Shown one piece after another: positions 34,022 through 42,729 of a stretch of 64,000 bases of DNA. Position 1 is the first letter of the stretch. Each line of letters begins with the position of its first letter. The DNA is from JBFGFX01 sp965232455 (lineage in GTDB: Bacteria; Pseudomonadota; Gammaproteobacteria; Steroidobacterales; Woeseiaceae): positions 744,001-808,000 of the forward strand of contig OZ246981.1 in NCBI GenBank assembly GCA_965232455.1. The letters are read 5' to 3'. The notes below the pieces were generated by a model, which saw only the letters and a list, made by a program, of their open reading frames with translations, was not told the origin of the DNA and did not search any database. Made by a program: the position numbers and the translations under genes.

Positions 34022-34927
34022 TTAGCTCGCGAAGAAACCCATCTTGACGCCCGCGATCTGGACGACGTCATTGTCCACCAGTTTGCGCGCCTGGGCACCT
34101 ATCGGCTGGCCGTTCACCAATGGGTAGTCGCCTTCTTCACCGCTTTCGACGTGAACGACAAAGTAGCCCTCTTTTCGGCGGGTGATTGCGGCAACCTGTA
34201 CGCCGGGACGGCCCAGCGTCGTGAGCGCTTTAGTGAGTTCCAGCTCGCGGCCCGCAAACGCGCCGCTAAGCACCTGCAGTTTCGCCAACGGCAGCGCGTT
34301 GGGTGCGGTACTCGGGTCGAGGCCGGCGGCCGTCTGGGTGTGTGCCGGCGGTTCGCGGCTAATGGTCGGTTCCCGCTTAGCCGGGGGATCGGGCTCCGCT
34401 TCGACGGCCGGTTCTTCGTCAGCCACCATCTCCTGCTCCGACAACATTTCCTCATCGGGCTCCGGCTGCGGATCTTCTACTTCCGGCATCTCGACCTTGA
34501 CGTCAACCCGCTCGTCCGCGCCGCGCGCGGACACCGCCTCGTCGGCTGCGGCCTCCGCTTTCGCGAGCTGTTCCGCACTCTGCTGACCGGCTGGAATGAC
34601 CATGGTTTTCTCGAACTCGTCCTGTTCCGCGTCGTTCGTCGGCTCGTCCGAAAAGCGCAGCTGGTGATGGCCGATCGTGATGACGTCGCTGTTTTGCAGC
34701 GCGTGCTTCTTGATCAGCTTGCCGTTGACGTAGGTGCCGTTGGTGCTGTTCAGGTCCTCGAGAAAAGAATCGTTGAGGATGTTGATAATCAGCGAGTGGT
34801 GGCCACTCACCGCCGGATTGTCGATGCGCACATCGTTGTCGGGCAGCCGCCCGATCGTATATCGCTCTTTCGACATGTTGTATTCGGCGAGTACCTGACT
34901 GTCCAGACTAAGGATTAACCGTGCCAT
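34022..34927 (-). CDS. Double FHA-domain protein
   Basis: 301 residues. The N-terminal FHA domain (about 20-90) has the phosphothreonine-binding residues: GRLPDNDVRIDNPAVSGHH and NSTNGTYVNGKLI. A long Glu/Pro/Ala-rich linker (about 110-200) follows. A second FHA-like domain (about 205-300; TLGRPGVQVAAI, DYPLVNGQPIGAQARKLVDNDVVQI) lacks the canonical Arg-Ser-His set, so its ligand binding is uncertain. FHA domains bind phosphothreonine. The neighbouring kinase and phosphatase make this the likely reader of their signal. Transcribed last in the three-gene set. Confidence 0.9.
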   Translation of the reverse strand: MARLILSLDSQVLAEYNMSKERYTIGRLPDNDVRIDNPAVSGHHSLIINILNDSFLEDLNSTNGTYVNGKLIKKHALQNSDVITIGHHQLRFSDEPTNDAEQDEFEKTMVIPAGQQSAEQLAKAEAAADEAVSARGADERVDVKVEMPEVEDPQPEPDEEMLSEQEMVADEEPAVEAEPDPPAKREPTISREPPAHTQTAAGLDPSTAPNALPLAKLQVLSGAFAGRELELTKALTTLGRPGVQVAAITRRKEGYFVVHVESGEEGDYPLVNGQPIGAQARKLVDNDVVQIAGVKMGFFAS

Positions 34928-34993
34928 ATCGTTGGTGCCACTATTCTTTATTTGATCGAATTCCGTTGAGGGTCCGTTTCCCCATTCGGATGC

Positions 34994-35821
34994 CTATGCG
35001 CGAAACATGCTGGTAATCCGCTCCATCAGACCGCGTTTTGCAGCGAACGAATCAATGATCTGAGCCAGCATAATGGATACGTTGTCCCGCCCGCCATGAT
35101 CGTTTGTTAGTTGGACCAGCTGTTGACCAACCACATCAAGACTAGCATTAAAAGTCCTGATAGTTAAGTGAATATCCTCATCTTCGACCATGTCCGGCAG
35201 CCCGTCGGAGCAAAGCAGATATACATCGTCCGGCAGTACCTCGAACTCCTGCACCTCCACGTCCACCGAAGGCTCGACGCCCAGCGCTCGGGTGACGTAG
35301 TTTCGGTTGGTCGACCTCTGGGCTTCTTCTTCCGAATAAAAGCCGCGATCGACGAGTTCCTGTAACAGCGAGTGGTCCATCGTGAGCTGCTCGAACTTCC
35401 CGCCGCGCAGGCGGTATGCGCGCGAATCTCCGACGTGGGCGATCGAGACGCGGTTGTCGTAGAACATGGCCGCAACGAGTGTCGTGCCCATACCTTCACA
35501 GTGGGTCTGGCTTTGCGCGGTCTGAAAAATGATCTTGTTGGCGCGCGCAATCGCGTCGCGCAGGACGATGGTTTGTCGCATCATGCCGGTAGATGGATCC
35601 ACATCGTTGCGCTCTTCCCGCATGGCGCCTTCAGACGCCAGTTCGGTAATAGTCTGTACGGCGATGCCGCTGGCGACCTCCCCGGCGTTATAGCCGCCCA
35701 TGCCGTCCGCCAATACCATGAGGCCGATGTCGGCATTTGAGCCGATGGCATCCTCATTGTGATCCCGGACCTTTCCAACGTCCGTTATCTCAGCGATATT
35801 GATTTTTCCACGCAGACTCAT
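34994..35821 (-). CDS. PP2C-family serine/threonine phosphatase
   Basis: 275 residues. PPM metal-binding motifs are in place: VRDHNEDAIG, MVLADGMGGYNAGEVASG, VAAMFYDNRVSIAHVGDSRAYRL, LLCSDGLPDMV and GGRDNVSIMLAQ. It resembles Stp1/PstP-type enzymes that reverse Hanks-type kinases. No membrane segment. It lies between the kinase and the FHA gene on the same strand, separated from the kinase by 47 bp containing an element-A end remnant. Confidence 0.94.
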   Translation of the reverse strand: MSLRGKINIAEITDVGKVRDHNEDAIGSNADIGLMVLADGMGGYNAGEVASGIAVQTITELASEGAMREERNDVDPSTGMMRQTIVLRDAIARANKIIFQTAQSQTHCEGMGTTLVAAMFYDNRVSIAHVGDSRAYRLRGGKFEQLTMDHSLLQELVDRGFYSEEEAQRSTNRNYVTRALGVEPSVDVEVQEFEVLPDDVYLLCSDGLPDMVEDEDIHLTIRTFNASLDVVGQQLVQLTNDHGGRDNVSIMLAQIIDSFAAKRGLMERITSMFRA

Positions 35822-35850
35822 TCTCAGTGTTTCGCTCGTCGGTTTCCGCC

Positions 35851-35873
35851 AGGGCCTGTTAACCGGCCCTAGG
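35851..35873. repeat. Fused-end remnant of element A
   Basis: On the minus strand CCTAGGGCC is followed directly by GGTTAACAGGCCCT: the left end of element A joined to its right end without the interior. It overlaps the TAG stop of the kinase gene (35869-35871). It is itself an imperfect hairpin and might act in termination. Confidence 0.55.
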
Positions 35874-37962
35874 ACGCGTATCGGGCACAGTTGCGGAGCG
35901 CGATCGCCATCTCGCCTCCGTTGGTAAAGCGATTCTCGGGTCGTTTCGCCAGGGTTTTCAAGAGGACGGCATCAACGCTCGGTGGCACGCCTGCGCGCCG
36001 GTTCGAGACCGGGGCCGGATCTTCGGTGGTTATTTTCGTCATCAGCACGGCAATGTTGTTCGCTTTGAAGGGCACCTCACCTGTCAGAAGCTCGTATAGA
36101 GTAACACCAAGCGAAAACAAGTCCGAATGTCCGGTGAGCGGTTCGGCGTTGAGCTGCTCCGGCGACATGTACATGGGCGTGCCCAGGACAATGCCGGTTT
36201 TGGTCCGGTTGTTGTCGGTCATTCTGGCGACACCAAAATCACTGATCTTCAGCGTATCGTCGCGAAGGTTGTACAGAATGTTGGCCGGCTTGATGTCTCT
36301 ATGGATCACGCTCTGGTTGTGCGCATAGTCGAGTGCATCGGCCGTCCTTGCACACAGTTCAAGCGCCTTTCCGGGGGCAAGCAGCTTCTTGGGGTCCGTG
36401 AAACGGGTGAGCGGTTTGCCCTGGAGATATTCCATGGCAATGTAGGCCAGGTGCTTGTCCTCACCGGCGTCGTACACGGTGACGATGTTCGGATGAGTGA
36501 GTCGTCCAGCCGATTCTGCTTCCCTGAAGAAACGAATACGGGCTTCTTCGAGTTCCTCGTCCTCGAATTCCTTTTCCAGCGGAATGACCTTCAACGCAAC
36601 GGCGCGATTGATGCGCGGATCACGCGCAAGGTATACGGCGCCCATCGCACCGCGGCCCAGCTTGCGTTCGATGACGTAACGCCCGAGTCTCTCCGGCACG
36701 CCTTTGGCTTTGCCGAGCATGTTTGTGTTTGCCGGTCCAGGTCCGCAGGTTTGTTTGAGCCAATCGAGAACCGCTTCAGCCCGCTCGGGTTGCGACTGGT
36801 CCTCGAAGGCAAGCGACAGCTTGTACATCGCCGCCGCGACGGTCTCGGTCGGCTCGCAGCGGCGAAGTTCTGCAAACGCCGGTTCGAGCCTTCCTGCAGC
36901 CAGAAAATCGGAGCCTCGTTTGAACGCGTTGACCGTCGTCTTGCGCTTGTTGCCGGCAAGCCACCAGGTGAGCAGTCCGGCGCCGAGGAAAAGCAACGTC
37001 GGACGGCCCAGATCTATGCGAATACGAAAAAGGTAAAGCAGAATCGCCTCGACGGCGATTAGCGCGACCAACATGACCAGGGTAATGCCGACGATCTCCC
37101 GGCGCTTGCGCCCCGGCATGAACAGCGCGGCAACGACCGCGAGCAACGCAGGAACCAGCCATTCCAGTGCAGAGACCCAGGTGGGCGCGACGATCGTGCG
37201 ATGTTGCTCGATGTCAGCCAACAGCACAGCCGTTATCTCCGATCGGGTTACGTACTGACCGGACGGCAGCATTGCGGCGGCGGCGGCAAGCGGCGGTTCG
37301 GCATCCAGGAAAACGGTCTTGTTTTCCAGATCGGAGCCGCTAAACCGACCGTTCAGGACGTCGTCGGCCGCCAGTCTGGCGAGCGGAGCATAGTTGGAGA
37401 GGAACATCGTGTCTTCGACCTTCGACAGCCGCGGATCGTTGACCTGCCGCGGATTTGCCAGGGCGACGGAAACCGCAAGCGACGGCGTCATGACGCCATC
37501 CAGCAAACGCCAGAACTTCGATTGTCTCAGCACGTTGTCGCTGTCGGTCTGAACTTCAACGAAGCCGCTTTTGGTGGCAAGCAGCGCCAGGCGGTGTTGC
37601 CGGGGCACAAAAACGGGCGTGTCGTTCGCCAGCGTCTCCGCCCATGCCGGCAGCGTCTCGGTTTCCGGTATGTCCGGTATCTGCGGAACGATTATGCGCC
37701 GGGCGCCGTGTTCCTTGAGGATACGAATCAGCCGCCCGTATTCCGCGAGCACTACAGCCGGGGTCTTGCGCTCCGGGTTGATGCTGACGATGACGCCGTC
37801 GGTAAGTCCCTCGTTGCCGACCCGCCCGGCCAACTGATCGTACACGATCCGGTCGGCCGCGATGAACCACGACGATGCAGGCCCATAAACCAACATCAGC
37901 AACAGGCTGACGAAGGCGAGGGTGACCAACCGGTCGCGACGTTCTTTGCGGTGTTTATCCAA
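35869..37962 (-). CDS. CHASE2-domain Hanks-type serine/threonine protein kinase
   Basis: 697 residues. One N-terminal membrane helix (LVTLAFVSLLLMLVYGPASSWFI) leads into an extracytoplasmic CHASE2 sensor (about 45-260). Three membrane helices (about 263-345) and a TPR-like linker (RLEPAFAELRRC, QPERAEAVLDWL) follow. The kinase domain starts near residue 424: glycine loop GRGAMGAVYLA, the lysine in AVALKVI, HRDIKPANIL, SDFGVARM and GTPMYMSPEQL. All catalytic residues are present. The sensor-first, kinase-last order is the reverse of PknB-type kinases. It probably forms one transcript with the PP2C and FHA genes. The stop TAG overlaps an element-A remnant. Confidence 0.93.
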   Translation of the reverse strand: MDKHRKERRDRLVTLAFVSLLLMLVYGPASSWFIAADRIVYDQLAGRVGNEGLTDGVIVSINPERKTPAVVLAEYGRLIRILKEHGARRIIVPQIPDIPETETLPAWAETLANDTPVFVPRQHRLALLATKSGFVEVQTDSDNVLRQSKFWRLLDGVMTPSLAVSVALANPRQVNDPRLSKVEDTMFLSNYAPLARLAADDVLNGRFSGSDLENKTVFLDAEPPLAAAAAMLPSGQYVTRSEITAVLLADIEQHRTIVAPTWVSALEWLVPALLAVVAALFMPGRKRREIVGITLVMLVALIAVEAILLYLFRIRIDLGRPTLLFLGAGLLTWWLAGNKRKTTVNAFKRGSDFLAAGRLEPAFAELRRCEPTETVAAAMYKLSLAFEDQSQPERAEAVLDWLKQTCGPGPANTNMLGKAKGVPERLGRYVIERKLGRGAMGAVYLARDPRINRAVALKVIPLEKEFEDEELEEARIRFFREAESAGRLTHPNIVTVYDAGEDKHLAYIAMEYLQGKPLTRFTDPKKLLAPGKALELCARTADALDYAHNQSVIHRDIKPANILYNLRDDTLKISDFGVARMTDNNRTKTGIVLGTPMYMSPEQLNAEPLTGHSDLFSLGVTLYELLTGEVPFKANNIAVLMTKITTEDPAPVSNRRAGVPPSVDAVLLKTLAKRPENRFTNGGEMAIALRNCARYAS

Positions 37963-38165
37963 TAGAGGCGTCTCTACATAACATTGGAGAGTATAGGAAA
38001 ACTCAAGGAATCTTAATGAGATAGGGTTGGCATTTTTGATGCCGTGTAAACGCCGAAAGCACTGTTATCATTGGGCTTTGTTGGGCTTGGAGCGGTCCGC
38101 TGAGCCCAAATAAGCGTGTAAATTTGCAGATTTGTCAAACGTCCGAGCTCGGGGGGAGAATCCAG

Positions 38166-39509
38166 TTGGCTAGACCGAAAACCGCCTACGTGTGTGGCGA
38201 ATGCGGCGCCCACAGCGTCAAATGGCAGGGGCAATGCCCCGATTGCGGCGCCTGGAACACGCTCTCGGCGACCGCCGTTGCTCACACCCCGTCGACTGGC
38301 GCCGGCCCCAAGCCGGCGACGCTCGGAACGGTGGCTGAAGAGCCGGTTGAACGCCATCTCACCGGTTTCGGCGAATTTGATCGCGTGCTCGGCGGGGGGC
38401 TGGTGCCGGGCTCGGTGGTGCTTCTGGGCGGCGATCCCGGCGTGGGCAAGTCGACGCTCCTGCAGCAGGTTGCCGCGCGACTTCCGGCAGAGCTCAACGC
38501 CTGTTATGCGACCGGCGAAGAGTCGCTGCGGCAGGTTGCGCAACGCTCGCACCGTATCGGAATGGCGAATTCCGAACTCAGCTTGCTCGCAGACACGTCG
38601 CTCGTCAATATTCTCGAGCAGGCGGCGGGCCTCCGGGCATCGGTGCTGATCATCGACTCCATCCAGACCGTGGTGAGCGAGGAGATATCCTCGGCGCCCG
38701 GTTCGGTTGCGCAGCTCAAGGAATGTGTTGGTCGAATTGTCCAGTTTGCCAAGCAGAACGAGGTGGCGGTTTTTTTGATCGGACACGTTACGAAAGAAGG
38801 CGCAATCGCCGGTCCGAGGGTTGTTGAGCATATGGTAGACACCGTGCTGTATTTTGAGAGCGACCCGGCAAGCCGGTACACGGTTGTTCGAGCGGTGAAG
38901 AATCGGTTCGGCGCAAGCAGCGAAATGGGCGTGCTTGCGATGACCGAGACAGGGTTCAAAGAGGTCAGGAATCCCTCGGCAATTTTTTTGTCCGGCGAAC
39001 ACATGGCGCGGCCCGGCAGTCTTATTTCCGTGACCTGGGAGGGCAGCCGGCCCCTGCTCGTCGAGGTGCAGGCGCTGGTGGCGGAGGGCGTCGGCAGTTA
39101 CCCCAAGCGCCTAGCCCAGGGGGTTGACCAGAGTCGCCTCTCTTTGCTGGTTGCGGTTCTGCAGCGGCACGGTGGGATTGTGCTCACCAACGACGACGTT
39201 TTTGTCAACGTCGCCGGCGGCTTGCGGATTGGAGAGACCGCTGCGGACTTGCCCGTTCTGTTGTCCATCGTATCGAGCTTTCGGGACAGGCCGTGTCCGG
39301 ACCGGCTCGTGAGTTTTGGTGAGATCGGTCTGGCGGGAGAGGTTCGTCCGGTACGGTTTGGGACCGAGCGATTGGCCGAGGCGGCAAAACAGGGGTTCAA
39401 GCAGGCGATCGTGCCCGAGGCAAACGTGCCGAAACGCGCTCCGGCGGGCATGGAAATCATTGCGGTGTCGAAATTGACGGACGCGCTGGACGCCGCGTTC
39501 GAGAGCTAG
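38166..39509 (+). CDS. radA: DNA repair protein RadA
   Basis: 447 residues from the TTG at 38166, chosen because GGAG lies 7 nt upstream and the protein then starts at the family N-terminus (ARPKTAYVCGECG). A zinc finger (CGECGAHSVKWQGQCPDC), a RecA-like core with GGDPGVGKSTLLQQ, VLIIDSIQT and the RadA-specific KNRFG, and a Lon-like C-terminal domain (RIGETAADLPVLLSI, FGEIGLAGEVR) are complete. It drives branch migration in recombination. It reads divergently from the kinase gene. Confidence 0.95.
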   Translation: MARPKTAYVCGECGAHSVKWQGQCPDCGAWNTLSATAVAHTPSTGAGPKPATLGTVAEEPVERHLTGFGEFDRVLGGGLVPGSVVLLGGDPGVGKSTLLQQVAARLPAELNACYATGEESLRQVAQRSHRIGMANSELSLLADTSLVNILEQAAGLRASVLIIDSIQTVVSEEISSAPGSVAQLKECVGRIVQFAKQNEVAVFLIGHVTKEGAIAGPRVVEHMVDTVLYFESDPASRYTVVRAVKNRFGASSEMGVLAMTETGFKEVRNPSAIFLSGEHMARPGSLISVTWEGSRPLLVEVQALVAEGVGSYPKRLAQGVDQSRLSLLVAVLQRHGGIVLTNDDVFVNVAGGLRIGETAADLPVLLSIVSSFRDRPCPDRLVSFGEIGLAGEVRPVRFGTERLAEAAKQGFKQAIVPEANVPKRAPAGMEIIAVSKLTDALDAAFES

Positions 39510-39524
39510 TCGGCGCCGACCTTG

Positions 39525-40808
39525 TCACCCTTCGGCGGCGGCGTTGGCCGATGGCGGTGTAAAAACCCGGGCCGTCTGCACTCGATTATCGTCACTCCGC
39601 ACGATTTCAATCGGGTATTCCTCGATCTTCAGGCAGGTACCGGGTGACGGTATCGTCTCGAGGTATTCCAGAATCAAACCGTTCAGCGTTTTTGGTCCGT
39701 CCGTCGGCAAGGACCAGTGCATTATCCGGTTCATGTCGCGGATGTTGGCCGTGCCGCTCACCAGATAACGCCCGTCTGCCTCTCGCCGTATGTCGTCGCC
39801 GCCGTTGGCGGGCACGGTGGTAAATTCGCCAACGATTTCTTCGAGTATGTCCTCGAGCGTGACGATTCCCTGAATATCACCGTATTCATCGACGACAAGC
39901 GCAAAACGTTGTTTGGCGCGCTGGAACTGGACAAGTTGGGTGCTAAGCGGTGTGCCTTCGGGGACGAAATAGGGCTCGGTCGTCAGCGATTCGATATCGT
40001 CCTTGGAAAAACGCGCGTGGCTCGAAAGGTTGGCGAGCCGGCGCAGGTGCAGCAAACCGATGACCCGATCGATGTTGTCTCTGTACACCGGCAGGCGGGT
40101 ATGCTCGCTGTTGCGAACGACCGCTGAGATTTCCTCCAGGCTGTCGTCCAGATCAATACCCACGATTTCGTTGTGCGGCACCATGACGTCGTCAACCGTC
40201 ACTTTTTCGAGGTCGAGTATGTTGACCAGCATGCTGCGGTATTTGCGGGATATCAGTGAGCCGGCTTCGTAGACGATGGTGCGCAGCTCTTCGTTGCTCA
40301 GGGAGCTGAGTTTCGATTGCGTGCCGCGGACGCCGAGCAGCCATAGTACCGCGTTGGAGATTACGCTGACGAGCCACACCATCGGATACGTGACGATCAT
40401 CAGCGGGTAATAGATGAAAACGGCCGGCAGCGCGACTCGCTCCGGATAAAGCGCCGCGAGCGTCTTCGGCGCCGATTCCGAAAAAATCAGAACGATGATT
40501 GCCAAAAGCAGGGTCCCCACCGCGACAGCAGGTTCTCCGCCCACGCGTAATGCGATCAACGTAACCAGAGCGGCAGCGGTGAAATTGACCAGATTGTTGC
40601 CGAGCAGGATCAGTCCGATGAGCCGATCGGGGCGTTCGAGGAGTTTTTCGGCGAGTTGAGCGGCCCGACGACCGTCACGGGCCTGGTGCCTGAGCCGATA
40701 CCGGTTCAGGCGCATGAGCGCCGTCTCCGAGCCCGAGAAGAATGCAGAGAGCACCAGCAGAATAACGAGCGTGCCGATCAGAGCCGCTAGCGGAACGTCA
40801 TCGCTCAA
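39525..40808 (-). CDS. CNNM/CorC-type transporter (HlyC/CorC family, DUF21-CBS)
   Basis: 427 residues. Three to four membrane helices of the DUF21 domain (LSAFFSGSETALMRLNRYRL, GLILLGNNLVNFTAAAL, IIVLIFSESAPKTLAAL) are followed by two CBS domains (VMVPHNEIVGIDLDDSLEE to LLHLRRLANL) and a CorC_HlyC domain (FALVVDEYGDIQGIVTLEDILEEIVG). Homologues export Mg2+ or other divalent ions. It converges on radA with 15 bp between the stops. ypjD lies upstream on the same strand. Confidence 0.93.
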   Translation of the reverse strand: MSDDVPLAALIGTLVILLVLSAFFSGSETALMRLNRYRLRHQARDGRRAAQLAEKLLERPDRLIGLILLGNNLVNFTAAALVTLIALRVGGEPAVAVGTLLLAIIVLIFSESAPKTLAALYPERVALPAVFIYYPLMIVTYPMVWLVSVISNAVLWLLGVRGTQSKLSSLSNEELRTIVYEAGSLISRKYRSMLVNILDLEKVTVDDVMVPHNEIVGIDLDDSLEEISAVVRNSEHTRLPVYRDNIDRVIGLLHLRRLANLSSHARFSKDDIESLTTEPYFVPEGTPLSTQLVQFQRAKQRFALVVDEYGDIQGIVTLEDILEEIVGEFTTVPANGGDDIRREADGRYLVSGTANIRDMNRIMHWSLPTDGPKTLNGLILEYLETIPSPGTCLKIEEYPIEIVRSDDNRVQTARVFTPPSANAAAEG

Positions 40809-40895
40809 TGAATGAGCACCTCCTCGATGAGTCGAACCGGATCAGTTCATCAGGCGGATCTGAAGCTGTCAAGGAATTCGCCCGAAAGACGGCGT

Positions 40896-41702
40896 TCAGC
40901 TCCAGCTGCGTCCCAGGACGTTTTCCAGGATGAAACGGCTTCCGAAATACGCCAGGCACAGGATCGCGAAGCCCCAAAGGTAAAGATAAACCGCCCGACG
41001 TCCGCGCCAGCCGGCGAATTGGCGCCCGGCGAGCAGTAGACCGAATAGCGCGAGGGCCAGCAGCGACAGAACCGTTTTATGAACGAGGTGCTGTGCAAAC
41101 AGGTTGTCGACAAACGCGAGGCCCGACACGACGGCCAGCAACAGGATGGTAAAGCCCGCCGCCGTTACCCCGAAAAGCAGTCTTTCGGTGGTCTCGAGAG
41201 GAGCAAACAGCTGGTTGACCGGTGAAATCCGGCCGGTTCGGAGGCGCCGGTCCTGAACCAGGGCGTAGACTGCGACGATGGCGCCCACGGTCAGCAAACC
41301 GTAGGCGAACAGGGAAACCAGAACGTGTGCCCGCATCTGCCAGGCCATCGGCCCCGCCATCGGCGGAGCCTCGCCTGCGCCGGTCAGCGCCGCTCCAAGC
41401 GCCGCCAGGATCAGCAATCCGCCGCAGAGTCCTCTGAGCGTGGGTTCGATAACGCTGAGCAAGCCGATGAGTGCGAGCTGCAGTCCGACAAACGACGCCG
41501 TATTGGCGAGTGACAGCGACAGGCCCGTATCCAGCTGCAGGTCCCTCCAGAGCATTGCCAGATGCTGAAATACACCGATCACACCGGCTAAAATCCCTGC
41601 AATTAGAAGGACTTGCCGACGATCGGCAAAACGGGGCCATCTGGACAACGCGACTGACGCGCCAGCAATTATGTACAAAAAAAGAACTGTGATTTCTGAC
41701 AC
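40896..41702 (-). CDS. ypjD: CcsA/YpjD-type cytochrome c assembly-like membrane protein
   Basis: 268 residues, eight predicted helices. The tryptophan/histidine pattern of the CcsA family is seen in GPMAWQMRAHVLVSLFAYGLLTVGAIVAVYAL and NLFAQHLVHKTVLSLLAL. In gammaproteobacteria this gene is usually found next to ffh and a CorB/CNNM gene, as here. Its role in cytochrome c biogenesis is not proven for the YpjD branch. Confidence 0.88.
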   Translation of the reverse strand: MSEITVLFLYIIAGASVALSRWPRFADRRQVLLIAGILAGVIGVFQHLAMLWRDLQLDTGLSLSLANTASFVGLQLALIGLLSVIEPTLRGLCGGLLILAALGAALTGAGEAPPMAGPMAWQMRAHVLVSLFAYGLLTVGAIVAVYALVQDRRLRTGRISPVNQLFAPLETTERLLFGVTAAGFTILLLAVVSGLAFVDNLFAQHLVHKTVLSLLALALFGLLLAGRQFAGWRGRRAVYLYLWGFAILCLAYFGSRFILENVLGRSWS

Positions 41703-41830
41703 AGAATACCGACAGCTGATGACCTAATTTTCGCTCGAACGAATCATCCCACATGGTGCAGTTCTTTAGAACCCTGGCTCGATCGCGTGACATGGTGCGA
41801 CTGTTGGGCGAGAGGGCAGTACAATCGAGG

Positions 41831-41845
41831 GTTGACAGGCCCTAG
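41831..41845. repeat. Single-end remnant of element A upstream of the phosphodiesterase gene
   Basis: GTTGACAGGCCCTAG, one change from the right end of element A (GTTAACAGGCCCTAG). It lies 26 bp before the MBL gene. It contains TTGACA, but no -10 follows at the right distance. Confidence 0.4.
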
Positions 41846-41870
41846 CATCGGATGCAAAGGCGACGGCAGA

Positions 41871-42638
41871 ATGCGCATAAGAATATTGGGTTGTAGCGGC
41901 GGTATCGGCGCCGGCTCTCGCACCTCGGCCATGTTGATTGACGACGACGTGCTGTTGGATGCAGGCACCGGTATCGGGGATCTCGAACTCGACGATCTGC
42001 ACGCCATACGGCATGTGTTTCTGACGCATGCCCATCTGGATCACATCGCCGGCCTGCCGATGCTGATTGACTCGATTTTCACCGAAGAGGTCGACACGCC
42101 GGTCACGGTGTACGGCCGGGCCGAAACGCTCAAGGCTATTCAGGATCACTTGTTCAACTGGGTTATCTGGCCGGACTTTGCCGAGCTTCCCAACCCCGAG
42201 AATCCGATGCTTCGCTACGTTGTCTGCAATCCCGGTGAGACGTTGACGATCGGGCGCCGCGATTTTCACGCCGTGGACGTCGAACATACCGTTCCGGCGA
42301 TTGGATATACCGTGCAGAACTCGGGTGGCGTGTTTGCCGTCAGCGGCGACACCAAGACCAACCGGACGCTCTGGCCGGTGCTGAACGACTGCAGCGACCT
42401 TCGGGTGCTCGTCATTGAAGTATCGTTTCCGAACGAACAGGAATCCCTTGCTACGGCGGCCGGCCACTATTGTCCGGTAACGCTGAGTCGCGACCTCGAT
42501 CGGCTGCAACACGATCCCGATATCTGGATCACGGGGATGAAGCCGGGCGAAGAAGAGAGGATCCTCGCACAGGTAAACGAGGCGGTGCCGGACAGGAGAA
42601 TCCGCATGTTGTCGCGAGGCACCGAAATCACCGTGTAG
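41871..42638 (+). CDS. Class-II-like 3',5'-cyclic-nucleotide phosphodiesterase (metallo-beta-lactamase fold)
   Basis: 255 residues from MRIRILGCSGGIGAGSRTSA; the open frame upstream has no good start. Metal ligands are in FLTHAHLDHIAGLP (HxHxDH), DVEHTVPAIGYT and GVFAVSGDTKTNRTLWPV. The LGCSGGIG start, DAGTGIGDLELDDL and the FNWVIWPDF segment match bacterial proteins annotated as class II cyclic-nucleotide phosphodiesterases. Hydrolysis of cAMP is the likely activity but is untested. It could link to the CRP-like sites and the cNMP-domain cyclase in this window. Confidence 0.8.
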   Translation: MRIRILGCSGGIGAGSRTSAMLIDDDVLLDAGTGIGDLELDDLHAIRHVFLTHAHLDHIAGLPMLIDSIFTEEVDTPVTVYGRAETLKAIQDHLFNWVIWPDFAELPNPENPMLRYVVCNPGETLTIGRRDFHAVDVEHTVPAIGYTVQNSGGVFAVSGDTKTNRTLWPVLNDCSDLRVLVIEVSFPNEQESLATAAGHYCPVTLSRDLDRLQHDPDIWITGMKPGEEERILAQVNEAVPDRRIRMLSRGTEITV

Positions 42639-42729
42639 AATCGTCGGCCGGTCGTCGTGGTTTGAGCCGGCAGCTTGCATTAGACTTGCCGCATACGCTC
42701 TCAAACCCGTTCACGATCGGCGGCAACTC

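Noticed and set aside
41832..41837. TTGACA as a -35 box for the phosphodiesterase gene
   Set aside because: No AT-rich -10 occurs 16-18 bp downstream, and the same word recurs after rplS as part of the element-A end sequence.
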